Source: Desulfatiglans sp.
GTDB lineage: Bacteria > Desulfobacterota > DSM-4660 > Desulfatiglandales > HGW-15
DNA length: 64,000 nt
NCBI GenBank assembly: GCA_012513605.1
Contig: JAAZBV010000137.1
Span: forward strand, 1 to 64,000
Reading direction: 5' to 3'
A model generated the notes under the pieces. That model ran no database searches. It worked only from the letters and a program-made list of their open reading frames with translations, and had not been told where the DNA came from. The position numbers and the translations under genes were made by a program. Numbering within the stretch: the stretch's first letter is position 1; every line of letters begins with the position of its first letter. Below are positions 9,456-19,127 of this stretch, one piece after another.

Positions 9456-10718
9456 ATGAAAACCATAGTAATGAGTATCTCTATTTTATTTCTTTTAGCC
9501 TTTAATCAGACCTCTGAAGCTGACTGGCCCCAGTACCTTGGCCCGAATAGAAATGCAGTATCCGGTGAAAAGGGACTTCTAAGGTCATGGCCAAAGGATG
9601 GTCCAAAGGTGCTGTGGACAGTACCTCTTGGCGAAGGGTTTGGCGGTCCGGCAATAAGCGAAGGCAAGGTGTATGTGTATGATAGGGTTGATGATGAGAC
9701 CAACATACTCCGCTGCCTGGATCTTAATACAGGTAAGGAAGAATGGACCATCGCCAATAATGCGCCAGGGTCGGTCAGCTATGATGGATCAAGGTCAGTG
9801 CCTACTATAGACGGTGACATGATTTATATATGTGACCTCTTTGGGAACCTTACCTGTGTTAACAAAAATAGCCGCAAGGCTGTATGGAGTAAAAACATCT
9901 GGAAAGGTTTAGGCGGTTCAGATTTTCCTAAATGGGCAATCTCTCAGAACCCGCTGATATACAAGGAAATGCTCATTGTCGCTCCACAAACCCCGACTAC
10001 AGGGCTCGTGGCCTTTGATAAACAAAATGGGAATATTATCTGGAGAACCCCTGAACTCCCCGGAAATGTCGGGTATGTTTCACCCGCACTTGTAAAAATC
10101 AATGGTGAAGAGCATCTGACCATGGTAACTGCCAGCAGTCGTGATGGTTCAACAAAGGGTGCAGTCATAGGGTATAGTCCAATAGACGGAAAACGTCTAT
10201 GGGTCTATGAAGGCTTTCAGTGTGGTATCCCCGTACCCAATGTTACCCAGGTCAGTGACAACCAACTCTTTATAACCGGCGGATACAGGGCAGGGGGGGC
10301 TCTTTTTCAGATAGAAAAAGATGGAGATTCCTATACGGCTAAGGAGATATTAAGTTCAAAAAAGTTTGGCACCCATGTTCACCCGGCTATACTGTATAAA
10401 GGCCATCTTTACGGCCACTGCAGTAATAATGAAGTCAGAGACGGTTTCGTGTGTATGGATCTTAAGGGAAATATCAAATGGGAAACCGGAAGAAACCCTG
10501 GTTTTGACAAGGGAGGTTTTATCCTGGCAGATGACATGATCATAAGCAGTGACGGCGAAAAAATGCTATATCTTATTGATCCGAATCCAACAGAGTTCAG
10601 GGTGCTGGCAAAAGCTGAGTTGCTGGAAACGAAACAGGCCTGGGCACCTTTGGCATTGAGTGATGGAAAACTTGTAATACGGGATCAGAAACAGATGAAA
10701 TGTGTGGTGGTGAAATAA
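9456..10718 (+). CDS. Secreted PQQ-like beta-propeller protein
   Basis: 420 residues with a cleavable signal peptide (MKTIVMSISILFLLAFNQ, probable cleavage near S-E-A). The mature part begins D-W-P-Q-Y-L-G-P-N-R-N, the usual opening of periplasmic PQQ-like proteins, followed by propeller repeats such as G-K-V-Y-V-Y-D, L-N-T-G-K-E-E-W-T and K-Q-N-G-N-I-I-W-R-T. AAAGGAG precedes the ATG at good spacing. Paralogue of the gene at 1154-2557, transcribed divergently from that operon. It is a single-gene unit closed by a hairpin at 10735-10757. Likely an envelope scaffold or binding protein. Confidence 0.82.
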   Translation: MKTIVMSISILFLLAFNQTSEADWPQYLGPNRNAVSGEKGLLRSWPKDGPKVLWTVPLGEGFGGPAISEGKVYVYDRVDDETNILRCLDLNTGKEEWTIANNAPGSVSYDGSRSVPTIDGDMIYICDLFGNLTCVNKNSRKAVWSKNIWKGLGGSDFPKWAISQNPLIYKEMLIVAPQTPTTGLVAFDKQNGNIIWRTPELPGNVGYVSPALVKINGEEHLTMVTASSRDGSTKGAVIGYSPIDGKRLWVYEGFQCGIPVPNVTQVSDNQLFITGGYRAGGALFQIEKDGDSYTAKEILSSKKFGTHVHPAILYKGHLYGHCSNNEVRDGFVCMDLKGNIKWETGRNPGFDKGGFILADDMIISSDGEKMLYLIDPNPTEFRVLAKAELLETKQAWAPLALSDGKLVIRDQKQMKCVVVK

Positions 10719-10734
10719 GGGTTCGAGGGATCAA

Positions 10735-10757
10735 GTGAAAAGCATCCTGCTTTTTCA
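10735..10757 (+). terminator. Probable terminator after the propeller gene
   Basis: TGAAAAGCA and TGCTTTTTCA form an 8-9 bp hairpin with a TCC loop and a T-run built into the 3' arm, 17 bases after the stop codon at 10718. This is a weak factor-independent terminator shape; no long T-tract follows. Confidence 0.45.
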
Positions 10758-10786
10758 TTATAAAAAAATATTAAATGGAGAACATC

Positions 10787-11419
10787 ATGAAGGTATTATT
10801 AGTTAACGGAAGCCCTACTAAAAATGGATGCACAGACACGGCCCTTACTGAGGTGGCGAATGCCATCAATAATGAAGGCATTGAAACCGAGATATACTGG
10901 ACTGGTAATAAAGCTATTTCCGGTTGCATTGCCTGCTATAAATGCAGGGAAAAGGGGAAATGTATTATTGATGATGCGGTTAATGATTTTGTGGAGATGG
11001 CAGAGGGCGTTGATGGTTTTATATTCGGTTCACCTGTTCATTACGCTGCTGCGGGCGGGGCTATCACGTCGTTTATGGATCGTTCCTTCTTTTCTGCTGC
11101 CTTAAGCGGCCGCAGATACTTCTACCTGAAACCTGCTGCCTGTGTTGTCTCTGCCCGCAGGGGAGGCACAACAGCGGCGTTTGACCAGTTGATGAAATAC
11201 TTTACCATTTCAGAGATGCCGGTCATCTCATCCCGGTACTGGAACATGGTGCATGGTTCAAACCCTGAAGAGGTTAAAAAGGATCTTGAAGGGATGCAGA
11301 TCATGCGGGTGCTGGGTAAAAACATGGCCTGGTTTTTAAAATGCAAAGAGGCCGGAGAAAAGGCAGGGGTGCCTCTTCCGCAGAGGGAAGATATCATCTT
11401 CACTAATTTTATCCGTTAG
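10787..11419 (+). CDS. Iron-sulfur flavoprotein (NADPH:FMN reductase fold)
   Basis: 210 residues from the ATG at 10787, which has GGAG six bases upstream; an ATG at 10775 is in frame but lacks a site. The flavodoxin-like FMN loop is G-S-P-T-K-N-G-C-T (residues 8-16). Cysteines 47, 50, 53 and 59 (C-x2-C-x2-C-x5-C) match the compact cluster motif of iron-sulfur flavoproteins (Isf family), which carry electrons between ferredoxin-like donors and small acceptors. G-S-P-V-H-Y is the second flavin loop. Physiological partner unknown; it stands alone between the propeller gene and the sulfur cluster. Confidence 0.8.
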   Translation: MKVLLVNGSPTKNGCTDTALTEVANAINNEGIETEIYWTGNKAISGCIACYKCREKGKCIIDDAVNDFVEMAEGVDGFIFGSPVHYAAAGGAITSFMDRSFFSAALSGRRYFYLKPAACVVSARRGGTTAAFDQLMKYFTISEMPVISSRYWNMVHGSNPEEVKKDLEGMQIMRVLGKNMAWFLKCKEAGEKAGVPLPQREDIIFTNFIR

Positions 11420-11583
11420 TGATTTCAGCAATCAGAAATCAGCGGTCAGCCAATTCTTTGTTTTAAAACCTTTTATTGAAAGCTGAAGGCTGGCTGCTTG
11501 TATCTAAAAACGACAGTTTTTGGATAGACACCTGGTAATATTAAAAAATTCTCCCCGGTATTTTGTCAGAATCATAATATTAC

Positions 11584-11612
11584 TTGACAAAAATCATCAA
11601 AATTATTAATTA
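11584..11612 (+). promoter_or_regulatory. Candidate promoter and operator of the Fe-S/sulfur cluster
   Basis: TTGACA at 11584-11589, a 17-base spacer, and TAATTA at 11607-11612 resemble a housekeeping promoter with a perfect -35 and a poor -10. It lies 39 bases before the Rrf2 regulator start. The overlapping AT-rich stretch AATTATTAATTACTAGTAA has partial dyad symmetry and could bind the Rrf2 protein for autoregulation. Inferred from sequence only. Confidence 0.45.
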
Positions 11613-11650
11613 CTAGTAAAACGATAGGAAAAGTAGATTAAAGGTGTGAT

Positions 11651-12091
11651 ATGAAGCTTTCTACAAGAGTAAGGTATGGTGTCAGGCTCATGGTTGAGCT
11701 GGCAGAGCGTTATGGTGAGGGACCTGTTTTTTTAAAGGATATTGCATCAGGACAGGGGATATCAGAGAAATATCTGAGCATTATTGTAATCCCCCTCCGC
11801 TCGGCAGGGCTGGTTTTTTCTGCAAGGGGCGCAAATGGAGGATATACCCTTTCTCGTGATCCAAAGGCAATTTCACTCAAGGATGTGGTTGATGTGCTTG
11901 AGGGGGAGGCCTGCCTGGTTGATTGTGTCAGGGATCCATCAGCCTGTGACAGAAACAGCCATTGTTCAAGCAGGGGGGTATGGCAAAAGGTGGGAGACAG
12001 GATTTCTGAGGCATTAAGCGAAGTAACACTTGCTCAAATGGCTGATGATTCACTTGAAAAGAAACAAAAAATGGCCGGTTACGAGATCTGA
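11651..12091 (+). CDS. Rrf2/IscR-family transcriptional regulator
   Basis: 146 residues, the usual length. The winged helix begins M-K-L-S-T-R-V-R-Y-G-V-R-L-M-V-E-L-A, with the wing R-G-A-N-G-G-Y-T-L-S (about 59-68). Cysteines 88, 92, 99 and 105 lie in the segment where IscR-type members bind a [2Fe-2S] cluster, so it may sense Fe-S or cysteine status. It opens the plus-strand cluster and is followed 65 bases later by nifS, the classic IscR-iscS order. Likely autoregulates the cluster. Confidence 0.9.
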   Translation: MKLSTRVRYGVRLMVELAERYGEGPVFLKDIASGQGISEKYLSIIVIPLRSAGLVFSARGANGGYTLSRDPKAISLKDVVDVLEGEACLVDCVRDPSACDRNSHCSSRGVWQKVGDRISEALSEVTLAQMADDSLEKKQKMAGYEI

Positions 12092-12156
12092 TTTTTTTTC
12101 ATAATTAAGGCCAGGACGATGGTACAAGAGATATAATATAGTTATGAGGAGATAAA

Positions 12157-13329
12157 ATGAAACAGATATACATGGATTACGCAGCCACAACACCGGTAAG
12201 GAAAGAGGTTCTGGATGAAATCCTGCCATTTTTTTCAGAGAATTTTGGCAATCCTTCAAGCCTGCATACCTTTGGGCAGGATGCAAGGTATCCGGTTGAA
12301 TCAGCCCGTGAGAAGATTGCCTCTGCCATAGGGGCCACCCCGGATGAGATAGTCTTTACCAGCGGGGGCACGGAGAGCAACAATTTTGCTGTAAAGGGTA
12401 TTGCAAACGCAAGGCAGGATAAGGGAAGGCATATTATTACATCAGCCATAGAGCACCACGCAATCCTTGAGCCCTGTCATTTCCTTGAGAAAAACGGGTT
12501 TGAAGTAACCTATCTTCCGGTTGATTCAAAGGGGCTTGTTGACCCGGATGATGTGCTTAAGGCCATTAAAAATGAGACAATACTTATATCAGTCATGCAT
12601 GCCAATAATGAGATAGGGACAATTCAGCCAATTAAGGAGATAGGCGCTATTGCGCGTGAAAGGGGTATTCTCTTCCACTCGGATGTTGTGCAGACCCTGG
12701 GTCGTATGCCCATTAATGTTGATGATTTGAATCTGGACCTTGTGAGCGCCTCAGGTCATAAGATATATGGCCCCAAGGGTGTCGGGTTTATCTATATAAG
12801 GAAGGGCACCAGGGTTACCCCCTTTATGCATGGCGGTGAGCAGGAGCGTGGACGCAGGGCATCAACCCATAATGTGCCGGGGATTATCGGTATAGGAAAG
12901 GCTGCTGAACTCGCCATGATTGACCTGCACTCTGAGACAGAAAGAATCACAGCTCTGAGAGATAAAATGATCAGTGGAATCCTTGCTAACATAGAGGATT
13001 GCCGCCTCAACGGGCACCCTGAAAAGAGGCTTTTTAATAATATACATGTATCCATTGATTATATTGAAGGGGAGTCGCTCCTCCTTTACCTTGATATGGA
13101 GGGCATTGCCTGCTCTACCGGGTCGGCATGTTCTTCTGCGAGCCTTGAACCATCCCATGTGCTAACAGCTATCGGGGTGTCACCTGATACTGCATATGGC
13201 GCCCTTCGCTTCACACTCGGAAGGCTGGCAACAGAGGAGGATGTGAATTTTGTTATTGATACACTTCCTGGTATTGTTAAAAAACTGAGAGACATGTCAC
13301 CAGTTTATAAGAATAAGGGCAAGGCATAA
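12157..13329 (+). CDS. nifS: Cysteine desulfurase (NifS/IscS type)
   Basis: 390 residues. A PLP-dependent class-V aminotransferase-fold enzyme that removes sulfur from L-cysteine as an enzyme persulfide. The Schiff-base lysine is K202 in S-A-S-G-H-K-I-Y-G-P-K-G; the catalytic cysteine is C325 in S-T-G-S-A-C-S-S, the same number as in classical NifS. GTESNN (residues 71-76) binds the cofactor phosphate. AGGAG precedes the ATG at good spacing. Located directly upstream of the nifU-like scaffold and mnmA, so it probably feeds both Fe-S assembly and tRNA thiolation. Confidence 0.95.
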   Translation: MKQIYMDYAATTPVRKEVLDEILPFFSENFGNPSSLHTFGQDARYPVESAREKIASAIGATPDEIVFTSGGTESNNFAVKGIANARQDKGRHIITSAIEHHAILEPCHFLEKNGFEVTYLPVDSKGLVDPDDVLKAIKNETILISVMHANNEIGTIQPIKEIGAIARERGILFHSDVVQTLGRMPINVDDLNLDLVSASGHKIYGPKGVGFIYIRKGTRVTPFMHGGEQERGRRASTHNVPGIIGIGKAAELAMIDLHSETERITALRDKMISGILANIEDCRLNGHPEKRLFNNIHVSIDYIEGESLLLYLDMEGIACSTGSACSSASLEPSHVLTAIGVSPDTAYGALRFTLGRLATEEDVNFVIDTLPGIVKKLRDMSPVYKNKGKA

Positions 13330-13370
13330 TATCTAATTGAAATATAGTTCTGAGATGGAGGATTGAGGCG

Positions 13371-13757
13371 GTGGAGAGATACAGCGAAAAGATTATGGAT
13401 CATTTTAAAAATCCCAGGAATGTGGGTGAGATGGTAAACCCCAGCGGTGTGGGGAATGCCGGTAACCCGGTATGCGGAGACACTATGCAGCTGCATATTA
13501 AGGTTGCTGACAATATCATAATAGATGCAAAGTTTAAAACATTTGGCTGCGGGGCTGCTATTGCCACAAGTTCTATGATGACTGAGCTTATCATCAATAG
13601 GACGATTGATGAGGCAATGGCTGTCTCAAATAAAACAGTTGCCGATGCGCTTGGAGGGTTGTCACAGGCCAAGATGCACTGTTCAGTGCTGGCTGAACAG
13701 GCATTGGGAAGTGCTATTGATGATTATCACACGCGCAGGAAAGAAGCTGATCTATGA
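13371..13757 (+). CDS. nifU: NifU/IscU-type Fe-S scaffold protein
   Basis: 128 residues, starting at a GTG (13371) that follows GGAGG and gives the standard N-terminus Y-S-E-K-I-M-D-H-F-K-N-P-R-N-V-G. The three cluster-ligand cysteines are present: N-P-V-C-G-D, T-F-G-C-G-A-A-I-A and K-M-H-C-S-V-L-A-E, with the conserved aspartate after the first. It lacks the C-terminal Nfu domain of full NifU, so it is an IscU-like short scaffold. Its stop overlaps the mnmA start by four bases (ATGA), indicating coupling. Confidence 0.94.
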   Translation: MERYSEKIMDHFKNPRNVGEMVNPSGVGNAGNPVCGDTMQLHIKVADNIIIDAKFKTFGCGAAIATSSMMTELIINRTIDEAMAVSNKTVADALGGLSQAKMHCSVLAEQALGSAIDDYHTRRKEADL

Positions 13758-14818
13758 AAAAAGTGCTTGTAGCCATGAGCGGGGGTGTTGATTCCTCTGT
13801 AGCCGCCTTTTTACTTAAGCAGGCAGGATATGATGTAACAGGGGTTACCATGTGTCTTGGCATGCAAAAGGAGGAGGGCGAGGCAGCCTGCTGTGGAAAG
13901 GATGCAATCGATGATGCAAGGACAGTATGCGATAAAATCAGGATACCCCATCATGTAATCGATTTTGCTGCCATGTTTGAAAGGCATGTGATTGAAAGAT
14001 TTATAGGTGAATATAATATGGGCAGGACCCCTAATCCTTGTGTTGAGTGTAACGGGTCTTTAAAATTCGGACGCCTGCTTGAGATGACACGTGAGATGGG
14101 GTTTGAGTATCTGGCCACAGGTCATTATGCCAGGATCATACAAAATGAAAAGGGTTACAGCCTGATGAAGGCAAAGGATATTACAAAGGATCAGAGCTAT
14201 TTTTTATACCCAATAAAAAAAGATGATCTTGGAGCCATACTTTTTCCGGTTGGTGACTATCTGAAAAATGATGTGAGGAGAATCGCAGAAGAGGCCAAGC
14301 TGGTTGTGGCAGAAAAGGCCGAGAGCCAGGATATATGTTTTATCGGGAAGGGCGGGCTTGAAAAGTTTTTTATTGATAGCGGAGGGCTGGTAAAGCCCGG
14401 CCCTATAGTTGATAAGAGCGGAAAAGAGGTCGGCACACATAAGGGGATTGTTTTTTATACCATTGGTCAGCGTCATGGTATGGGTATTTCATCAAAGGTG
14501 CCCCTCTATGTTTCAGCCATCAATGCGGAAAAAAATGAGATTGTTGCTGGCACAAGAGAGGATATCTATTCATCATCCCTTTCTGTCGTGGATATAAATA
14601 TGCTGGTTGATACTATGCCAGAGTCTGGCAGTGGCAAAATAAGGTACCGTAAAAAGGAGTCGCCATGCCATCTTTCATATGTGGATGGGAAGATAGAGGT
14701 GGAGTTTGATGGCCCGCAGGAGTCAGTCACCCCAGGTCAATCCTTTGTGTTCTACCAGGGAGATCAGGTGATGGGCGGCGGAATCATCAATGAAGTTATA
14801 AAAGGAACAATAAATTAA
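13754..14818 (+). CDS. mnmA: tRNA-specific 2-thiouridylase MnmA
   Basis: 354 residues. ATP-dependent enzyme that thiolates U34 of Lys, Glu and Gln tRNAs using sulfur from a desulfurase. The PP-loop is S-G-G-V-D-S-S (residues 9-15); the catalytic cysteines are C99 in N-P-C-V-E-C-N and C195 in S-Q-D-I-C-F-I. C96 creates a C-x2-C pair with C99, the arrangement proposed for [4Fe-4S]-dependent MnmA variants. T-G-H-Y-A-R and Y-T-I-G-Q-R-H-G are also diagnostic. Its place right after nifS and nifU suggests a dedicated sulfur supply. Confidence 0.95.
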   Translation: MKKVLVAMSGGVDSSVAAFLLKQAGYDVTGVTMCLGMQKEEGEAACCGKDAIDDARTVCDKIRIPHHVIDFAAMFERHVIERFIGEYNMGRTPNPCVECNGSLKFGRLLEMTREMGFEYLATGHYARIIQNEKGYSLMKAKDITKDQSYFLYPIKKDDLGAILFPVGDYLKNDVRRIAEEAKLVVAEKAESQDICFIGKGGLEKFFIDSGGLVKPGPIVDKSGKEVGTHKGIVFYTIGQRHGMGISSKVPLYVSAINAEKNEIVAGTREDIYSSSLSVVDINMLVDTMPESGSGKIRYRKKESPCHLSYVDGKIEVEFDGPQESVTPGQSFVFYQGDQVMGGGIINEVIKGTIN

Positions 14819-14830
14819 AGGAGAGATATT

Positions 14831-15757
14831 ATGGCAAAGATATATCAGGATATTACAAAGACAGTAGGTAATACGCCCCTTGTAAAGTTAAACCGGATGA
14901 CCGAAGGAATAGATGCTACAATACTGGTAAAGATGGAGACATTTAATCCCCTTTCGAGCGTCAAGGACCGTATTGGCTTAGCCATGATTGAAGATGCAGA
15001 AAAAAAAGGGCTTATTAAAAAGGGGGCAGTAATTATTGAACCCACAAGCGGAAATACTGGCATAGCCCTGGCCTTTGTCGCGGCTGCAAGGGGATATAAG
15101 CTTATACTTACAATGCCTGAGACCATGAGCATGGAGCGGAGGCAGCTTTTAAAGATACTGGGCGCTGAGCTGGTGCTTACTGAAGGGGCAAAGGGGATGA
15201 AGGGCGCTGTGGCAAAGGCTGAAGAGCTTGCAACGGAAACGCCTAACAGCTTTATCCCCCAGCAGTTCAATAACCCTGCTAACCCGGAGATACACAGAAA
15301 GACCACAGCAGAGGAGATATGGAATGATACAGATGGTAATGTTGACATCCTTGTTGCAGGGGTTGGTACAGGTGGAACCCTGACCGGTGTATCTGAGGTG
15401 TTCAAGAAACGCAGGCCGGGGTTTAAGGCCATAGCGGTAGAGCCGGAGACATCACCAGTGCTCTCTGGTGGAAATCCCGGCCCCCACAAGATTCAGGGAA
15501 TAGGGGCAGGGTTTGTACCGGGGGTGCTGAACAGAGAAATAATTGATGAAATTATCCAGGTGAAGGCGGAAGATGCAGGCAGGACAGCGAGGGATTTAGC
15601 CCGGTTAGAGGGGATTCTGGGCGGTATTTCAGCCGGGGGTAATGTCTGGGCTGCACTTGAGGTAGCAAAACGACCTGAAAACAGGGGCAAGACCATTGTT
15701 ACTGTTATATGCGATACGGGTGAACGCTATCTTTCTACATGGCTGTTTCAGGAGTGA
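14831..15757 (+). CDS. cysK: Cysteine synthase (O-acetylserine sulfhydrylase)
   Basis: 308 residues, standard for CysK. PLP lysine K45 in S-S-V-K-D-R-I-G; the substrate loop is T-S-G-N-T-G (72-77); the cofactor phosphate loop is [10 protein letters not shown]. Makes cysteine and acetate from O-acetylserine and sulfide. AGGAGAG precedes the ATG, 12 bases after mnmA. The O-acetylserine donor gene cysE lies three genes downstream in the same cluster. Confidence 0.95.
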   Translation: MAKIYQDITKTVGNTPLVKLNRMTEGIDATILVKMETFNPLSSVKDRIGLAMIEDAEKKGLIKKGAVIIEPTSGNTGIALAFVAAARGYKLILTMPETMSMERRQLLKILGAELVLTEGAKGMKGAVAKAEELATETPNSFIPQQFNNPANPEIHRKTTAEEIWNDTDGNVDILVAGVGTGGTLTGVSEVFKKRRPGFKAIAVEPETSPVLSGGNPGPHKIQGIGAGFVPGVLNREIIDEIIQVKAEDAGRTARDLARLEGILGGISAGGNVWAALEVAKRPENRGKTIVTVICDTGERYLSTWLFQE

Positions 15758-15771
15758 CAGGTAATAAATAA

Positions 15772-16938
15772 ATGGTTATAAAAAAGGATGATAATCAGAA
15801 AAAGAGCGTCGGGGTAGTAGAAACCTCTTTTTATACCTTTGGCGGTCCTGATTCCCGGATGACACTTGAAAGCGGGGAATCCTTAGGCCCGATAACACTT
15901 GCCTATGAGACCTATGGCAAACTCAACAGAGATAGATCAAATGCCATCCTTGTGTGTCATGCCCTTTCAGGGGATGCCCATGCGGCAGGTGTGCATAAGG
16001 GGCAGGATAACCCCGGGTGGTGGGATGACATGATAGGGCCTGACAAAGCATTTGATACTGACAAATATTTTATTATCTGCTCAAATGTGGTTGGCGGATG
16101 CAAGGGTTCAACAGGGCCTGCTTCAATTAACCCTGTAACAGCGAAACCCTATGGACTTGATTTTCCCTTTATAACCATCTCTGATATGGTTAATGCCCAG
16201 AAACATCTGATAGACTTTATGGGTATAAAAGCTCTTTTGTGCGTAGCAGGCGGTTCAATGGGCGGGATGCAGACGCTTCAATGGGTTGCCTCATATCCGG
16301 AATTTGTAAAATCTGCAATCCCGGTTGCAACTACACTTAAACACTCGCCCCAGCAGATTGCCTTTAATGAAGTTGCCCGGCAGTCAATTATGGCTGACCC
16401 AACGTGGCATGACGGTGACTATTATGAGTCTGGCCAGCCTGAAAAGGGGCTGGCAGTGGCGCGTATGATAGGCCATATCACATTCATGAGCGACCAGTCC
16501 ATGGAGGAGAAATTTTCAAGGAAGCTCAAAAAAGGAATTCTTAATTTCAATTTTGACCCGGAATTTGAGGTGGAGGGTTATCTCCATTACAGGGGGGCAA
16601 ACTTTGTTAAACGCTTTGACGCAAATTCATACATCTACCTGACAAAGGCGCTCGATTACTTTGATCTTTCAGGTGGAAGGCTTATACCGCAGGATAAAAA
16701 ATTGAGCACAAGGATTATGGTGATATCATTCAAATCTGACTGGCTGTACCCATCTGCCCAGTCACAGGCTATTGTACGTCTCCTTAAACTGAAACATGTA
16801 AATGCCACCTATTGTGAATTGAATTCCACATATGGACATGATGCCTTTCTTGTTGAGATAGATGAGCAGACTACTTTGATAAAACATTTTCTTGATAAGA
16901 CCTTTAGCGGGCTTAAGGCGGATAATCATGGGGTCTAA
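15772..16938 (+). CDS. metX: Homoserine O-acetyltransferase MetX
   Basis: 388 residues. Alpha/beta-hydrolase-fold enzyme converting homoserine and acetyl-CoA to O-acetylhomoserine, the substrate of MetY encoded at 35430-36722. The nucleophile is S162 in G-G-S-M-G-G-M-Q; an aspartate in F-K-S-D-W-L-Y-P and a histidine in Y-G-H-D-A-F-L complete the triad. C-H-A-L-S-G-D-A-H and D-N-P-G-W-W are conserved. Some homologues use succinyl-CoA, but the acyl donor cannot be settled by eye. Overlaps metW by 11 bases. Confidence 0.93.
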   Translation: MVIKKDDNQKKSVGVVETSFYTFGGPDSRMTLESGESLGPITLAYETYGKLNRDRSNAILVCHALSGDAHAAGVHKGQDNPGWWDDMIGPDKAFDTDKYFIICSNVVGGCKGSTGPASINPVTAKPYGLDFPFITISDMVNAQKHLIDFMGIKALLCVAGGSMGGMQTLQWVASYPEFVKSAIPVATTLKHSPQQIAFNEVARQSIMADPTWHDGDYYESGQPEKGLAVARMIGHITFMSDQSMEEKFSRKLKKGILNFNFDPEFEVEGYLHYRGANFVKRFDANSYIYLTKALDYFDLSGGRLIPQDKKLSTRIMVISFKSDWLYPSAQSQAIVRLLKLKHVNATYCELNSTYGHDAFLVEIDEQTTLIKHFLDKTFSGLKADNHGV

Positions 16939-17530
16939 GAATATCAGGCTGGATCATAGAATAATTTTTTCGGTTATTGAGCAGGGTGCAAAAATACTTG
17001 ACCTCGGGTGCGGTGAAGGCGACCTGCTCCATATGCTTGTGCGTGATAAACAGGTGACAGCGCAGGGTATTGAAAAGGATGACAGCGCAATACAGGAGTG
17101 CGTTAAAAAAGGGGTGAGTGTATTTCATGATGATATTGAGAGCGGCCTTAAAGAATACCCTGATAACTCCTTTGATTATGTAATACTCAACCAGAGTATG
17201 GAAGAGATCAAAAATGTAGATAGCCTCATACATGAGGCCCTACGTATAGGGAATAAGATTATTATCAGCTTTCCAAATTTCGCCTATTATAAATCAAGGA
17301 TTATGCTCTTTTTTAAGGGCAGGGCCCCTGTTACCAAATCATTGCCATTCTCCTGGTTTGATACGCCTAATGTAAGGTTCCTGAGCATCACTGACTTCAG
17401 GGAGTATTGCCTTGATAAAAACCTGTGCATCATAAACAGCTTTTTTCTGGGGGAGAACAGGATAGTGAGGTTTTTGCCAAATCTGTTTGCACTCAATGCT
17501 ATTTTTGTCCTGGGAAGGGGAGAGGCATAA
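16928..17530 (+). CDS. metW: MetW methyltransferase-fold protein
   Basis: 200 residues from the ATG at 16928, which follows AAGGCGG; an in-frame start 36 bases earlier would lie deeper inside metX. The SAM-binding motif is [12 protein letters not shown]. The segments [14 protein letters not shown] and [14 protein letters not shown] are typical of MetW. The metX-metW pair is conserved in many proteobacteria, and MetW is reported to stimulate MetX activity; no methylated substrate is firmly known. Confidence 0.92.
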   Translation: MGSKNIRLDHRIIFSVIEQGAKILDLGCGEGDLLHMLVRDKQVTAQGIEKDDSAIQECVKKGVSVFHDDIESGLKEYPDNSFDYVILNQSMEEIKNVDSLIHEALRIGNKIIISFPNFAYYKSRIMLFFKGRAPVTKSLPFSWFDTPNVRFLSITDFREYCLDKNLCIINSFFLGENRIVRFLPNLFALNAIFVLGRGEA

Positions 17531-17552
17531 AAATGAAATCGGGGAGATAGTC

Positions 17553-18302
17553 ATGGGAATTTATCAGAGAATAAAAGAGGATGTAGATACTGTCTTTAAA
17601 AAGGACCCGGCTGCGGGAGGTGTTATAGAGGTGCTTACCTGCTATCCGGGGCTTCATGCGGTTTGGATGTACCGTGTTGCCCATTTTTTCTGGGGAAAAA
17701 GATGGAGGTTATGCGCCAGATTGATCTCCCACTTTGCCAGGTTTTTAACCAATATTGAAATACACCCTGGCGCTGTAATTGGCAGGAGGTTTTTTATTGA
17801 TCATGGGGCAGGGGTTGTAATAGGCGAGACAGCCGAGATAGGTGATGATGTGCTTATGTATCACGGTGTGCTGCTCGGTGGTGTAACACTCCAGAAGAAA
17901 AAGAGGCACCCTACTATCGGCAATAATGTAATGATCGGGGCAGGTACTATTGTCTTAGGGCCTATTCATATAGGGGATGGCGCAAGGATAGGGGCAGCCT
18001 CTCTTGTGATAAAAGATGTCCCTGAACATGCGGTTGCCATAGGTGTGCCGGCCAGGCTGGGCATGGGATTCACAGGAAAGGAGCTTCAGGAGATAACTGA
18101 AAACAGGCTTCCTGATCCCATTGCAGATGCATTTCGTTTTATGGGTCGCCAGCTTGAAACCATTGAAAGCAGAATGGAGGAGCTGGAAAAGTGTCAGGGT
18201 ATATCAATGAAAAATAAAGAATGCATAGAAGAAAACAGGCGGGAAATAGAGAGGATATTTTCTCCTTTCAATGAAGAATTTATACATGGCGCAGGGATTT
18301 GA
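17553..18302 (+). CDS. cysE: Serine O-acetyltransferase CysE
   Basis: 249 residues from the ATG at 17553 with GGGGAG six bases upstream. The left-handed beta-helix of hexapeptide repeats runs from about residue 70 to 170: [30 protein letters not shown]. Catalytic His and Asp are in F-I-D-H-G. Makes O-acetylserine for CysK. The C-terminal extension after residue 185 is predicted helical and ends without the usual short I-terminated tail that binds CysK, although the final residue is Ile (G-A-G-I), compatible with a cysteine synthase complex. Confidence 0.93.
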   Translation: MGIYQRIKEDVDTVFKKDPAAGGVIEVLTCYPGLHAVWMYRVAHFFWGKRWRLCARLISHFARFLTNIEIHPGAVIGRRFFIDHGAGVVIGETAEIGDDVLMYHGVLLGGVTLQKKKRHPTIGNNVMIGAGTIVLGPIHIGDGARIGAASLVIKDVPEHAVAIGVPARLGMGFTGKELQEITENRLPDPIADAFRFMGRQLETIESRMEELEKCQGISMKNKECIEENRREIERIFSPFNEEFIHGAGI

Positions 18303-18305
18303 GAA

Positions 18306-19127
18306 ATGCAAGAGATATATGATGAGATTGTAAAGGTTATGAATAATGGGGATACAGCATCACTTGCTACTGTTGTATCGACAAAGGGTTCAACCCCGCG
18401 GTCGAGCGGCGCAAAGATGCTGGTTAAGGGTGATGGTTCCATAACCGGTTCCATAGGCGGAGGGTGCCTTGAGGCTGATGTGTGGCAGGTCTGCATGGAT
18501 GTTATCAAGGAGCAGAAACCAAAGCTTCTTGAATTTGACCTGACAGGGCGTGAAGAAAATGCAAGCGGGCTTATCTGCGGCGGGATAATAGAGGTGTTTG
18601 TTGATCCTGTAATATCAACTCCGACTGTCTTTATATTCGGTGCGGGCCATATAGGCTTTGCAGTATCAAAGATTGCAAAGATAGCAGGCTTCAGGATTGT
18701 TGTAATTGATGACAGGCCTAATTATGCAAATAAAGAGAGGTTTCCTGATGCTGACGAATTTGTTATAGATGATATTGCTCAGGCGGTGCAAAGCTTATCT
18801 ATAAACAGGGTCTCCTATGTTGTTATTGCATGCAGGGGCCACCTGGAAGACCAGGAGGTGCTAGAACAGGCGCTTAAGACTGATGCCGCCTATATTGGCA
18901 TGATAGGCAGCAAAAAAAAGGTGAAAACAATATTTGGCAGTATGAAGGAGAAGGGGTTTACCCAGGCGAGTCTTGACAGGGTCAGCGCGCCCATCGGTGT
19001 TTCTATTGCTGCTGAGACCCCTGAAGATATTGCAGTGAGCATAGTTGCTGAGATGACCGATGTAAGAAGAGGCAAGAGCGGCTCTTCAGCAAAGAAGGCT
19101 AATAAAAGGCAGGCAGCAGATGAATAG
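18306..19127 (+). CDS. xdhC: XdhC/CoxF-family molybdenum hydroxylase maturation protein
   Basis: 273 residues. Two domains: an N-terminal XdhC_CoxI part (S-T-K-G-S-T-P-R-S-S-G-A-K-M, I-G-G-G-C-L-E-A) and a C-terminal Rossmann part (F-G-A-G-H-I-G, Y-I-G-M-I-G-S-K-K-K). XdhC binds molybdenum cofactor and passes it, sulfurated, to xanthine-dehydrogenase-type hydroxylases. It begins 3 bases after cysE, so it shares the transcript. No hydroxylase structural gene is present in the window. Confidence 0.9.
   Translation: MQEIYDEIVKVMNNGDTASLATVVSTKGSTPRSSGAKMLVKGDGSITGSIGGGCLEADVWQVCMDVIKEQKPKLLEFDLTGREENASGLICGGIIEVFVDPVISTPTVFIFGAGHIGFAVSKIAKIAGFRIVVIDDRPNYANKERFPDADEFVIDDIAQAVQSLSINRVSYVVIACRGHLEDQEVLEQALKTDAAYIGMIGSKKKVKTIFGSMKEKGFTQASLDRVSAPIGVSIAAETPEDIAVSIVAEMTDVRRGKSGSSAKKANKRQAADE

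Noticed and set aside
14845-15489. 214-codon minus-strand frame opposite cysK
   Set aside because: Antisense shadow of a conserved gene with biased codon use.
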